From Alteromonas antoniana (lineage in GTDB: Bacteria > Pseudomonadota > Gammaproteobacteria > Enterobacterales > Alteromonadaceae): a DNA stretch of 64,000 bases. Shown piece after piece: positions 27,273-35,803 of this stretch (the first letter of the stretch is position 1; the number at the start of each line of letters is the position of its first letter). The notes beneath the pieces were generated by a model. It ran no database searches, was not told the origin of the DNA, and was given only the letters and a program-made list of their open reading frames with translations. The translations under genes were made by a program, and so were the position numbers. Location: assembly GCF_019249295.1 (NCBI RefSeq), contig NZ_JAESDH010000011.1, positions 1-64,000 on the forward strand, in the 5' to 3' direction.

Positions 27273-27895
27273 CCGTAGCCGACGCAATAGATTCTGGTCC
27301 GGTTACCTACTTTGACAGCCGCTTTTCCCGCGATGCGATAAAACTCCTGCCAGGGCAGTATTACGTGGCTTCATCAGACAAGCTTATAGTGACAACGCTG
27401 GGATCGTGCATAGCAGCCTGCCTGTACGATCCCGTGCTGGAGATTGGTGGCATGAATCATTTTATGTTGCCTGACACCACGCAACCGGTAACCGATCCAG
27501 GCTGTATTGCGACTAAATACGGCGTGCACGCGATGGAAGTGCTGATTAATGATCTGTTGAAGCTGGGAGCAGATAAACGCCGGCTGGTAGCTAAAGTATT
27601 TGGCGGCGCCTATATGCTTCCCGGCCTTTCTACACAGGACATCGGTATGGTGAATGCCGATTTTGTGATTCACTTTTTAAAAACCGAGGGGATCCGCCTT
27701 GTTGCCAGCGACCTGCTAAATACGTATGCGCGTAAGGTGTACTTTCTGCCGGCACTAGGAAATGTCTATATGAAGAGAATTCGCGAGTTTAATAACAGCA
27801 CGCTGCTGGACCGTGAGCAGCATCACCGGCTTATCATAAACCGTGAGCCGGTAAACACTTCACCACAGCAGGCAGGGGATCCACTATGGCAATAA
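27269..27895 (+). CDS. cheD: Chemoreceptor glutamine deamidase CheD
   Basis: A 208-residue deamidase that converts receptor glutamines to glutamates and can interact with CheC-type phosphatases. The catalytic triad is visible: Cys in TTLGSCIAACLYDP, His in GGMNHFMLPD and Thr in the ATKYG region. The C-terminal VYFLPALGNVYMKRI is typical of the gammaproteobacterial type. Its ends overlap cheR by 4 nt and cheB by 10 nt. No CheC is encoded in the window. Confidence 0.93.
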   Translation: MTVADAIDSGPVTYFDSRFSRDAIKLLPGQYYVASSDKLIVTTLGSCIAACLYDPVLEIGGMNHFMLPDTTQPVTDPGCIATKYGVHAMEVLINDLLKLGADKRRLVAKVFGGAYMLPGLSTQDIGMVNADFVIHFLKTEGIRLVASDLLNTYARKVYFLPALGNVYMKRIREFNNSTLLDREQHHRLIINREPVNTSPQQAGDPLWQ

Positions 27896-28929
27896 AAGTG
27901 TTAGTGGTAGATGACAGTGCGTTAATACGGCAACTGCTCAGTGAAATTGTGAATCAGTCGGAGGAACTCACGCTGGTAGGTGCTGCGCCGGATGCGTTTG
28001 TAGCGAAAAAGATGGTGATCGAACAGCAGCCTGACGTTATTACATTAGATATCGAAATGCCAAAAGTGGATGGATTACGCTTTCTGGAAGTGTTAATGCA
28101 GTCACGTCCTACACCCGTGGTGATGATTTCCACGCTGACCCAACAGGGTGCAGATGCCACTTTGCGCTCGTTAGAATTGGGGGCAGTGGATTTTGTCCCT
28201 AAACCGAAGATCGGCGTTGCACAAGGTATTGAAAGTTATCGTCAGTTGATTGTGAGTAAAATTGTCACCGCGTCCCGGGCTCGTCTTTCCCGTTCGGTAG
28301 CAAAAACGACAGCAACTGCGCCGCTGCGTTTTTCCGGCACAGAAAAGCTACTGGCGCTAGGTGCCTCTACCGGTGGGACGGAAGCCATAAAGCATATACT
28401 TATGCAATTGCCCACCAATGCCCCGGCAACCGTGGTTACCCAGCACATGCCGCCGGGTTTTACCTCTGCGTTTGCACGTCGACTGGATGCATGTTGTCAG
28501 GTTAACGTGCTCGAAGCTAAGGGCGGTGAGCGGTTACTGCCAGGAACGGTTTATCTCGCCCCGGGAGATCGTCATTTACGCGTCAGGCGCAGCGGCGCAG
28601 ATTACCGCACCGAACTGGATGACGGTCCACGTGTTTCCGGACACCGGCCTTCGGTGGATGTACTTTTTAGCTCTCTGGCTGAGGCGGCGGGAAATAATGT
28701 CGTTGCCGCGCTGCTTACTGGCATGGGAAGTGATGGTGCTGACGGACTACTGAGGCTCAGGCAACAGGGCGCGGTGACATTTTGTCAGGACGAAGCAAGC
28801 TCGGTTGTGTTCGGTATGCCTAAAGTAGCGATAGAAAAGGGCGCGGCAGATCATGTGTGTTCGCTCAATGATATGGCTGAAAGGTTGCTGCAAAGCTTTG
28901 CAGAAATGAAAGCGGGCAGTCGCCTGTAG
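27886..28929 (+). CDS. cheB: Receptor methylesterase CheB
   Basis: A 347-residue response regulator-methylesterase. The receiver domain (1-120) has VVDDSALIRQ, phosphoacceptor Asp in ITLDIEMPKVDG and Lys in FVPKPK. The esterase domain has the catalytic Ser in LGASTGGTEA, His in VTQHMPPGFTSAFARRLD and Asp in LLTGMGSDGADGL. It removes methyl groups from receptors after phosphorylation by CheA, closing the adaptation loop with CheR. It is the last gene of the cluster and overlaps cheD by 10 nt. Confidence 0.95.
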   Translation: MAIKVLVVDDSALIRQLLSEIVNQSEELTLVGAAPDAFVAKKMVIEQQPDVITLDIEMPKVDGLRFLEVLMQSRPTPVVMISTLTQQGADATLRSLELGAVDFVPKPKIGVAQGIESYRQLIVSKIVTASRARLSRSVAKTTATAPLRFSGTEKLLALGASTGGTEAIKHILMQLPTNAPATVVTQHMPPGFTSAFARRLDACCQVNVLEAKGGERLLPGTVYLAPGDRHLRVRRSGADYRTELDDGPRVSGHRPSVDVLFSSLAEAAGNNVVAALLTGMGSDGADGLLRLRQQGAVTFCQDEASSVVFGMPKVAIEKGAADHVCSLNDMAERLLQSFAEMKAGSRL

Positions 28930-28954
28930 TATCGGCATTTGGAAAATACCGATA
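28930..28954 (+). terminator. Weak hairpin after cheB
   Basis: TATCGG and CCGATA, extended inward by ATTT/AAAT with one mismatch, form a stem directly after the cheB stop, followed only by TTTC. A partial terminator is possible. The rest of the gap to 29227 shows no gene. Confidence 0.35.
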
Positions 28955-29227
28955 TTTCAATTCTTTAAGCAACCATATGATAAGTATACTCGGATATACT
29001 GTTTCATATTGCCGACAGTGAGTCAGTGACGCGTTGGGTGGTGTGGTCCCGCAACGCTGCGGAAAACTGGCTAAAAATCATTCTTACGTATGGTATCCGG
29101 CACCTGAAAACTGAAAATGAAGTGCTATAGTCAATGATACGAAATGACCCGCAAAGTTGGAACGGTTTGTGAACCAGCGCTGCGGATGAAACTTAATACC
29201 ATAGACTTCTTCGCGTCGGAGGCACTG

Positions 29228-29464
29228 ATGAAAATTCGTAACGTTCTGGCAATAACACTTCTTGTTGCTTCACCTTCTCTACTGGCAAACACATTTCAAC
29301 CAACACAGGGTGCCTGTAATGGTGTGAGCAAAGAAATTTCCCGTGTTAGTAAAGAATTGAAAGAAACCAAATCTTCCATTCAGGGAGAGTGGCTCAAAAA
29401 GCAGCTAAAAGCGCTGGAGAGTAAGAAATCATCTTGCACAACAAAAGGCTTCTCAATTAACTAA
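29228..29464 (+). CDS. Small secreted protein, possibly DUF1090-like
   Basis: A 78-residue protein. The ATG at 29228 is chosen because GGAGG lies six nt before it and it begins a clean signal peptide (MKIRNVLAITLLVASPSLLA). The mature part is short, basic and likely helical (VSKEISRVSKELKETKSSIQGEWLKKQLKALESKKSSC), framed by two cysteines. This resembles the DUF1090/YqjC pattern of small periplasmic helical proteins, but the similarity is weak. The gene stands alone between the chemotaxis operon and a convergent HAD gene. Confidence 0.7.
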   Translation: MKIRNVLAITLLVASPSLLANTFQPTQGACNGVSKEISRVSKELKETKSSIQGEWLKKQLKALESKKSSCTTKGFSIN

Positions 29465-29507
29465 GCCATTGTGAGCAGAGGGTAAACTCTGGCGTGACGC
29501 GGTCTTG

Positions 29508-30188
29508 TCAGAGTTTGTCCAGAATTGCAGTAAGTTCCCGCAGCCCTGATACCGAAAAATCCGGAGCTTCAGCGAGGGGATAAGGTACTTTCCCCTGTCG
29601 TTTAATAAACGCGGTTTTCATTCCACAGGCCGCCGCTCCGGCAAGATCCCATCCGTGCGCCGCAATCATCATCGCCTCTTTGGCCTGTGTATTCGTCTGT
29701 GCTAATGCCCATTTGTACACTTCAGGAAACGGCTTGTAGGTGCGTATCGTCTCCACACTCAGTATTGCGTGAAATAAATGCGCGATGTTGGCGTTCGCCA
29801 ATTGCTGGTGAAGTCCTTCTTCCGATGAATTGGACAGCGCTACCAGTGTGTAACCGCGGTTCCTGAGCTCACTAAGCCCGGTAATAACATCATCATGAGG
29901 TGGCAGAGAGGACATGGGAGTCGTGATAATATCCCGCGCCTGCTCAAGTGATATCGTTTTTCCTTCACTCGCCGCGACCATTACCAGCGCTGCGGCTCCG
30001 ATTTCAGAAAACGCGTTAAACTTACCTCTCGCCATCTCCACCAGAGAGTGGTGAAGCAAGGTAGAAAACCACACCGGCACCAGAGTGTCATTGCCATCGA
30101 GTGCAGCGGCTATAGCAGATTTTACTGCCTGCATGTCGAGTAAGGTTTCATTCACATCGAAGATCAGAACGGGGGATGAAAGAGGCAT
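29508..30188 (-). CDS. HAD hydrolase, haloacid dehalogenase type II-like
   Basis: A 226-residue HAD-superfamily hydrolase. The nucleophile motif is LIFDVNETLLD (Asp10), motif II ALSNSS, a Lys in TYKPFPEVY and the acidic motif around AAHGWDLAGAAACGM. This set is typical of the L-2-haloacid dehalogenase group, which hydrolyses 2-haloalkanoic acids; many members act on other small substrates. The AGGAAACG sequence before the start is an adequate ribosome site. It forms a single-gene unit convergent with the small secreted protein. Confidence 0.87.
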   Translation of the reverse strand: MPLSSPVLIFDVNETLLDMQAVKSAIAAALDGNDTLVPVWFSTLLHHSLVEMARGKFNAFSEIGAAALVMVAASEGKTISLEQARDIITTPMSSLPPHDDVITGLSELRNRGYTLVALSNSSEEGLHQQLANANIAHLFHAILSVETIRTYKPFPEVYKWALAQTNTQAKEAMMIAAHGWDLAGAAACGMKTAFIKRQGKVPYPLAEAPDFSVSGLRELTAILDKL

Positions 30189-30512
30189 AACGTTTCCTTA
30201 TTAAACGCAACACGGTTAATAACCATAAAGCGTAGCTCAAGATCATTTTCATCCGGGATGACGTCTGGGGCAGACGCGCGTTTATACTTGTCGAGGTGAT
30301 GGAGAGAACAGACTTACTTTGATGTGTATCGAAATACCATTGAGTTGTTATTCCGCGACTGGTAAACAAGACAGCCCGCTTTGCGAAAGTTTATTACCCA
30401 GAAGGCAGAAAATGGACTTATATCGCTGTCGCGGGCTGATTCAGAGACGTTCAGGCTCTTTCTTAGCAAAGACGCGTTGTGAATATCATTGGTTGCGTCT
30501 TATTAAGACCTG

Positions 30513-31049
30513 TTAAAAGTGATAGCGGACGCCTGCGCTTATCACGTCAGTCTCGTCAAAACGCTCGTAGCTGACTTCAAACGAATATTGCTCATTAGCT
30601 CGCGCGATAAGTCCGGCACCTACGCCGAAATCCCACTCATCGTCAGAAGCCGATTCACCATACAATGAAACCTCAACATCAAGGTTTGCATAGACAGGTT
30701 GTACGAAGACAGAAACGGAATCACTGATTTCATATTGTCCGCGAACGCTTAATGCTGTGAAGGTTTTAATTTCCACTGTCGCGCTAAGGCCCATGTCTCC
30801 ATACCACAGCACGAAATCATCGTCCTTTACGCCGGTGCCGATGCGCAGTTCAGGCATCACCGAAAATTTAGAATTCGGGTACTCATATTTGTAGCCTACG
30901 CCGGCGGTGACCGCGCCCATACTGATATCAATACCGTCGGTATCATCAGAGAAGTTGTTGTACGAGGCAGACAGATTCCAGTCAGCCAGGGCAGAGGATG
31001 AGAACGCCAGTGTCAGCGCAGCAGCTAATGCTTTATAGGATACTTTCAT
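30513..31049 (-). CDS. Small outer-membrane beta-barrel protein, copy A
   Basis: A 178-residue protein with a signal peptide (MKVSYKALAAALTLAFSSSALA). The rest alternates polar and hydrophobic residues in short strands (LRIGTGVKDDDF, VEIKTFTALSVRGQYEI, FSFEVSYERF-like) and ends in YHF with a terminal aromatic, the signal for Bam-dependent barrel insertion. An eight-stranded barrel of the OmpA/OmpW or OMP-b-brl class is likely. It is a tandem paralogue of the gene at 31254; the C-terminal 70 residues are nearly identical. Function is unknown. Its 5' leader carries a hairpin at 31070-31085. Confidence 0.82.
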   Translation of the reverse strand: MKVSYKALAAALTLAFSSSALADWNLSASYNNFSDDTDGIDISMGAVTAGVGYKYEYPNSKFSVMPELRIGTGVKDDDFVLWYGDMGLSATVEIKTFTALSVRGQYEISDSVSVFVQPVYANLDVEVSLYGESASDDEWDFGVGAGLIARANEQYSFEVSYERFDETDVISAGVRYHF

Positions 31050-31069
31050 GTGTATTTCCTTTAACTACA

Positions 31070-31085
31070 GGCGGGTGTTTCCGCC
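31070..31085 (-). promoter_or_regulatory. 5' leader hairpin of barrel copy A
   Basis: GGCGG-GTGTTT-CCGCC (plus-strand reading) forms a 5-bp stem with a 6-nt loop about 20 nt upstream of the start codon. The paralogue has the same structure at 31811-31826 with a compensatory change at the loop-closing pair. Confidence 0.45.
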
Positions 31086-31253
31086 AATTCCTTTATGGAG
31101 TGCCTTTTTCATTGTCGGTTGAGATGACAAATTCAGACCAGCACCGTCAGGTGCGGGATTACATTCTAATTTCCGATAGTCGTCAAGCGCTACACGAAAT
31201 CAGATAGTTACCAGATGTAACAGCTCACTTGCCGCCTGCTTTCAGCGCAAATG

Positions 31254-31790
31254 TTAAAAGTGATAACGAAACCCTGCACTTACTACGTCTGTGTCATCAA
31301 AGCGCTCGTAGCTGACTTCAAACGAGAATTGCTCATTGGCTCGCGCGATAAGTCCGGCGCCTACGCCGAAATCCCACTCATCGTCAGAAGCCGATTCTCC
31401 AAGAGCACTCACTTCGACGTCGAGGTTTGCATAAGCCGGTTGAACAAAAACAGAGACTGAATCATTGATCTCATACTGCCCGCGTAGACTCAGCGCAGTA
31501 TAAGTTTTTATTTCAACTGTAATAATACCGGCATCCGCTATTCCAAAGTCCCCTTCGTCATCTTTTACGCCGGTGCCGATACGTAATTCCGGCATAAAAG
31601 AGAAGCGTGAATCCGAGTAAGTATATTCGTAACCGATGCCTACAGTCGCAGCACCTAAACTTATATCGCGAATGTACTCAGCATCGCCTGAAAACTGGTT
31701 GTAAGCAGCGGAGACGCTCCAGTCAGCCATGGCAGAAGATGAGAAAGCCAGCGTCAGTGCGGCAGCAAGCGCTTTATGTGATAATTTCAT
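31254..31790 (-). CDS. Small outer-membrane beta-barrel protein, copy B
   Basis: A 178-residue paralogue of the downstream gene. I chose the ATG at 31790, which starts the signal peptide MKLSHKALAAALTLAFSSSAMA, instead of 31820. The two proteins share roughly 70% identity by eye and an almost identical last third (ESASDDEWDFGVGAGLIARA), with most differences in loops such as AEYIRDISLGAA and EGDFGIADAGII. This is consistent with tandem duplication plus gene conversion of the C-terminal half, with diversification of surface loops. It ends in YHF. Confidence 0.82.
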   Translation of the reverse strand: MKLSHKALAAALTLAFSSSAMADWSVSAAYNQFSGDAEYIRDISLGAATVGIGYEYTYSDSRFSFMPELRIGTGVKDDEGDFGIADAGIITVEIKTYTALSLRGQYEINDSVSVFVQPAYANLDVEVSALGESASDDEWDFGVGAGLIARANEQFSFEVSYERFDDTDVVSAGFRYHF

Positions 31791-31810
31791 GTGTGTTTCC
31801 TTTACTAACA

Positions 31811-31826
31811 GGCGAGTCAATTCGCC
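31811..31826 (-). promoter_or_regulatory. 5' leader hairpin of barrel copy B
   Basis: GGCGA-GTCAAT-TCGCC (plus-strand reading) matches the hairpin of copy A; the closing pair is A-T instead of G-C. On the minus strand an AAAGGAATT motif precedes both hairpins. The remaining sequence to 32075 holds no gene that I can support. Confidence 0.45.
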
Positions 31827-32075
31827 AATTCCTTTGGTATACCTTGATATTTCATCTTAGGAAATGATGATAAATAGCAGGCATGTGGGGTCAATAATTA
31901 GATACGACTAAGCAGTTGCCGTCAAGATAGGCCAGAGACAGTTGGGTCGCAGAGGTAGCAACAGGGACGGTACCATCTTTCTTCCAGACATATACTGTGA
32001 GAGCATCGCTGTGATTGAGGAGAACTGACTGTTAAAGCACCGTTGTTGCTATTCGCGGCAGGAAAAATCCAGTGA

Positions 32076-32104
32076 ATAAAAAAGAGAGCCGATTGGCTCT
32101 CTTT
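32076..32104 (-). terminator. Rho-independent terminator of the TonB receptor gene
   Basis: AAAGAGAGCC and GGCTCTCTTT form a 10-bp stem around GATT. Read on the minus strand it is followed by a run of T, 19 nt after the receptor's stop codon. Confidence 0.85.
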
Positions 32105-32122
32105 AAGGCAGAGCGGTGGTTA

Positions 32123-34381
32123 TCAGAACCACTGATAGGACACACTCAGTTTGATGCTGCGAGGCATGATGTAGCGTCCGTTTGGTGCATCAGGATTACG
32201 CGGGTCGCCCTCTGTAATGCCTTGCTCGTCGGTCAGGTTGTCCACAGACAACTGCACGCGCAAATTGTCGGTCGGGTCCAGCGTAACGCCCACGTCGACT
32301 TTCTCATACCCTTCCAGAACCACGGTGTTTTCGTTGTTACCGAAACGATCGTCTACCGCAGACAGCGTTGCATAGACCGAGCCATACATACCGTTGCTGG
32401 TTTCAAAGCCATAGCTTGGCGTCATGCGCACTTGCCAGCCTGGCTGACGCTGTGCCTCGTTGCCTTCGTTGGTGGCACTGGCAGTAATTTCCGTTTCCTG
32501 GAATGTGGCATTCAGGTTCAGCGCAAACCCGGAATCGTGCTCGTAGTTACCATCCAGCTCAATACCGTAGGCTTCGTTTGTCAGAATTTCGGCTGGTGCG
32601 CCTGGCCTGCGTACGAAAGTGTCACCTTTTACCTCGTTCATAAAGGCGGTAGCGAAGAAACGGATATTGTCATCCATAAACTTGTAGCCCAACTCGCCCT
32701 GAGTGACTTCTTTAATCAACTCGTTACCGCCGGTATAGGCGCCCCAGTTATCACGAAAATCATCGAAGTAAGGCATTTTGTAGCCGCGGTTCATGCGCAC
32801 AAAAACACCGCTGAAATCGTTTAAGGCGTAGTTTGCGCCAAGCGTCCAGGAGGTTTTGGTTTCATCATAGCTCAGCGCTTTGGTGATTTGCCCATCCAGC
32901 CCCTCATCCACCGAGTAGTTCACTTCGTGGTTTTCGCGGCGAAGGCCTAAGTCAACGCTAAGGTCTGCGGTAGCGTACCAAGTGGCTGTTGCATAGGTGG
33001 CAAAGGTGGAGGCATCGCCTACTGAATTGATATCATAACCCCAGCCACAGCCCTCATCACTGGCATTACATTCGATGCCGTCAAGCATTTCGCCGCCCGG
33101 TGTCAGAACATGGTATGCCTGATTGCCAATGCTCCACCAGTCTTCGGCTTTGGTCGTGGCTGTATACAAGCCCACCGCCACGTCGATGGAATCAAATTGT
33201 TTGGAAATGGCCAGGTCATTGGTGAACGACTCTATGTCTTTTAACACCACCCAGCGGCCAATCTGCTGAATGGGGGTATTGCCACCATAAGTGGTGCCAG
33301 TCACACTGCCGGTGGCGCTCTCGCCATTATCGGCAACGTCTGCAACCGTGGTGGCAGCGCCGTCCGGTACCAGACCAAAGGTATTGGCTTCCCCTTTGGT
33401 GAGGTTAAAGCGATCTACGATCCGCCATCCGTCAGCCAGGTCCAGCTTCAGACTACCGCCACTAACGTGGCCATCCCAGCCACGACCATTACCAAAATCA
33501 AATGCCTGCGATGTATTGTCAGGACCATAAGAAATAGTTGCCTGACGGTTCAGTGGCCCGATTTGTGTGTATTCAGCATCAATGCCATCAACATTCAGTG
33601 GTGTGGGCAAATACCAGGTACCGTGATCGTCGGTTTGACGGGTGTACAGGTTTAGCTCACCGTTATTAAATTCTTTGGTAATGTTTACCGTAAACTGATT
33701 GCCTTCTTCCGATTGAAAGCCCGCATCACGTATGCCAGGTGAGCTTTTGATATAGCCGCCCACCATATAATAGAGATCATCATCAAGTGCGCCACTTGCG
33801 ACGACATCAACACGGTTCAGGCCGTAATCCGAGGTGGTATATTTAGCCAGCGCCTCTGTGGATTCACCGCCTCGTTTTAAGCGAAAGTTGGTGGTAAGGC
33901 CGGGTTGGCCGTTACTGACAACCGGGTTAGGGCCGCCACGCAAGCCTTCTACCATCTCGATGGTTTCATCAATACGGAAAAGCTGCGAGTTCTCCAGAAA
34001 AGACAGTGTAGGTGCCGGATAAATAGGTGAGCCTTCCAGCGATATCGTCAGAAAGGGCGCATCACCGCCGCCGGGGAAGCCTCGAACAAATACGTTGGCA
34101 CCGGATTCACCGCCAGAGCTTTCTACCCATACGCCCGGGATGGCTTTAAACAGGTCGGCCGTAGATTTCGGGGCCAGTCGCTCAATGTCACTGGCATCAA
34201 TGTTGGTAACAGCAAAGCTGGCGTCTATCTTTCGGATCCCGGCGCCGCCAGGTGTACCACTCACCACGATAACTTCAGTATTTTCTTTGGTAGGTTTTAC
34301 TTCCTGCGCCATCACAACCTGACTGGTGAGTGCGGTGGCTATAGCACTGGCGAGTAACCGTTTTGAGAACCGCGTATTCAT
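32123..34381 (-). CDS. TonB-dependent outer-membrane receptor
   Basis: A 752-residue receptor. I use the ATG at 34381, which starts the signal peptide MNTRFSKRLLASAIATALTSQVVMA; an upstream start at 34405 only adds eight residues. The plug domain spans about 30-160 (EVIVVSGTPGGAG, DLFKAIPGVWVE, NVFVRGFPGGGDAPF, VEGLRGGPNPV); the rest is a 22-strand barrel ending in YQWF. Its promoter overlaps two copies of the LacI-type operator, and the divergent genes are a LacI regulator, a sugar permease and a trehalase. It most likely carries trehalose or a related glucoside across the outer membrane. Ligand assignment is by context only. Confidence 0.9.
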   Translation of the reverse strand: MNTRFSKRLLASAIATALTSQVVMAQEVKPTKENTEVIVVSGTPGGAGIRKIDASFAVTNIDASDIERLAPKSTADLFKAIPGVWVESSGGESGANVFVRGFPGGGDAPFLTISLEGSPIYPAPTLSFLENSQLFRIDETIEMVEGLRGGPNPVVSNGQPGLTTNFRLKRGGESTEALAKYTTSDYGLNRVDVVASGALDDDLYYMVGGYIKSSPGIRDAGFQSEEGNQFTVNITKEFNNGELNLYTRQTDDHGTWYLPTPLNVDGIDAEYTQIGPLNRQATISYGPDNTSQAFDFGNGRGWDGHVSGGSLKLDLADGWRIVDRFNLTKGEANTFGLVPDGAATTVADVADNGESATGSVTGTTYGGNTPIQQIGRWVVLKDIESFTNDLAISKQFDSIDVAVGLYTATTKAEDWWSIGNQAYHVLTPGGEMLDGIECNASDEGCGWGYDINSVGDASTFATYATATWYATADLSVDLGLRRENHEVNYSVDEGLDGQITKALSYDETKTSWTLGANYALNDFSGVFVRMNRGYKMPYFDDFRDNWGAYTGGNELIKEVTQGELGYKFMDDNIRFFATAFMNEVKGDTFVRRPGAPAEILTNEAYGIELDGNYEHDSGFALNLNATFQETEITASATNEGNEAQRQPGWQVRMTPSYGFETSNGMYGSVYATLSAVDDRFGNNENTVVLEGYEKVDVGVTLDPTDNLRVQLSVDNLTDEQGITEGDPRNPDAPNGRYIMPRSIKLSVSYQWF

Positions 34382-34470
34382 AGAGTGCTCCTGATTATTG
34401 AACAAGGGAGTTGTTAACTGAATGACGATATCTGGTTAATTTTTTGTCTTGCCATCCAGCGGTGGGAGAC

Positions 34471-34499
34471 AAATTAGATCGGTTTGCAATCGATTGCAA
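34471..34499 (-). promoter_or_regulatory. Promoter of the TonB receptor gene
   Basis: On the minus strand TTGCAA (34494-34499) and TAATTT (34471-34476) are separated by 17 bp. The -35 lies inside the operator dyad at 34484-34499, so bound LacI-type protein would block it. Confidence 0.5.
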
Positions 34500-34521
34500 T
34501 AGTAAAATGCAAACGATTGCA
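34484..34521. promoter_or_regulatory. Two LacI-family operators
   Basis: TTGCAATCGATTGCAA (34484-34499) is a perfect 16-bp dyad and TGCAAACGATTGCA (34508-34521) is a near-perfect one. A third copy, identical to the second, lies before the permease gene at 35735. The central CG and TGCAA arms are typical of LacI/GalR-family sites. They separate the receptor gene from the divergent regulator gene. Confidence 0.85.
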
Positions 34522-34705
34522 AAAAAGTGAAAATAAAATGTTAATGGCGTTCGCGCGTGCAAACACTGGAAGTTGTGCCGCCTGATAGTGTGAAAACCTC
34601 GTCGCTGTTGCATGAAGGTGGTTTTTGGTCGAAGGAATAATTGGCTCTTCGGATACGATGCGGTAGGCTTCAGACAGACTTACGAAATTTTAATATAGTG
34701 AAAGT

Positions 34706-35731
34706 GTGAAATCAGACGCAAAATTCACCCTGGCAGATCTTGCACAACTGGCCGGCGTTTCCACCTCTACCGCATCAAGGGCACTGAAAAACAACCCGCT
34801 GATCAAGCAGGCTACGCGGGAGAAAGTGCAGTCACTGGCCAGAGAACATAATTACAGCGTAAATGCCGCGGCAAGCCGCTTACGCACGCAAAAAACGAAC
34901 GTCATTGCTGTTATCCTCAATCTTATTGATGACACCGAGCAGAGCATTTCAGACCCTTTTTTGCTGAAGATTGTTGCAGAGCTCAATAAAGCGCTAAACG
35001 CCGCCGGTTACGAACTGTTGTTGTCGAACTCGTTTATGGCCAGCGATGACTGGGCGAATTATTTTATCACCAGCCAGCGCGCCGACGGTCTCATTGTCGT
35101 GGGACAGGGTAAAAGTAATGAGAAGATAGACAAAGCCGCAGCAGCAGGCGTGCCGCTGGTGGTATGGGGCGAGCCAACTACCCCATCGTCTTATCCGATC
35201 ATTGGCGGAAACAATCGTCGTGGTGGCTACCTTGCTACTACGCACCTGATCGAGGGTGGCTGTAAACACATTCTGTTTTTAGGCGATCCTGATCACGCCG
35301 AAATGACCGAGCGGCATGCCGGTTACGAGCAGGCATTGCGTGAACATGGACTCACGCCAGACCCTGCACTGACAAAGCCCATCGATATCACGTCAAAAGC
35401 AGCCTACGACTGCATTAACGATACGGTGCGCCAGCACGGACTTAATTTCGACGGCATTGTGTGTATCAGCGATATGCTGGCGCTGGGTGCCCTGAAAGCG
35501 CTGAAAGAGCGCTACGTCAATATTCCCGCAGATGTCAGTATTGTCGGCTATGATGATATTACGCTGGCTGAGCTGATGCATCCGTCTATCACCACGATCA
35601 GGCAGGATACTCAACAGGCTGCACAAAAGATGGTGTCGCAGTTATTAAAGCAGTTTGAAGGCCAGCCTACCGGCTCTGATACGGTGGATATTTCGCTACA
35701 GGTTCGCCGTTCAACACGTGCAGAAAATTAA
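34706..35731 (+). CDS. LacI-family regulator of the trehalose-type locus
   Basis: A 341-residue LacI/GalR-type regulator starting at GTG 34706. The DNA-binding headpiece is clear (FTLADLAQLAGVSTSTASRALKNNP, hinge NAAASRLRTQKTN), followed by a periplasmic-binding-like sensor domain (60-335) with EGGCKHILFLGD and VSIVGYDDITLAELMHP. The ribosome site is weak, consistent with low regulator levels. Three matching operators flank it, so it presumably represses the TonB receptor and the permease-trehalase genes until a sugar, probably trehalose or its derivative, is present. Confidence 0.92.
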   Translation: MKSDAKFTLADLAQLAGVSTSTASRALKNNPLIKQATREKVQSLAREHNYSVNAAASRLRTQKTNVIAVILNLIDDTEQSISDPFLLKIVAELNKALNAAGYELLLSNSFMASDDWANYFITSQRADGLIVVGQGKSNEKIDKAAAAGVPLVVWGEPTTPSSYPIIGGNNRRGGYLATTHLIEGGCKHILFLGDPDHAEMTERHAGYEQALREHGLTPDPALTKPIDITSKAAYDCINDTVRQHGLNFDGIVCISDMLALGALKALKERYVNIPADVSIVGYDDITLAELMHPSITTIRQDTQQAAQKMVSQLLKQFEGQPTGSDTVDISLQVRRSTRAEN

Positions 35732-35734
35732 CTT

Positions 35735-35772
35735 TGCAAACGATTGCATTTTTATCTGACGCGGGCTAGACT
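35735..35772 (+). promoter_or_regulatory. Operator and promoter of the permease-trehalase operon
   Basis: The operator TGCAAACGATTGCA (35735-35748) overlaps a -35 TTGCAT (35744-35749), with 17 bp to TAGACT (35767-35772). The geometry mirrors the TonB receptor promoter. Confidence 0.7.
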
Positions 35773-35803
35773 CCGGCAAAAGTTAGTTAACAGAGTGTTA
35801 CAA

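Noticed and set aside
30319-30516. 65-codon ORF between the HAD and barrel genes
   Set aside because: No ribosome site, mixed Cys/Arg-rich composition and no domain; probably chance.
32072-32824. 250-codon plus-strand frame
   Set aside because: Lies entirely antisense to the TonB receptor; the receptor's family motifs and barrel are unbroken, and this frame has no recognisable domain.
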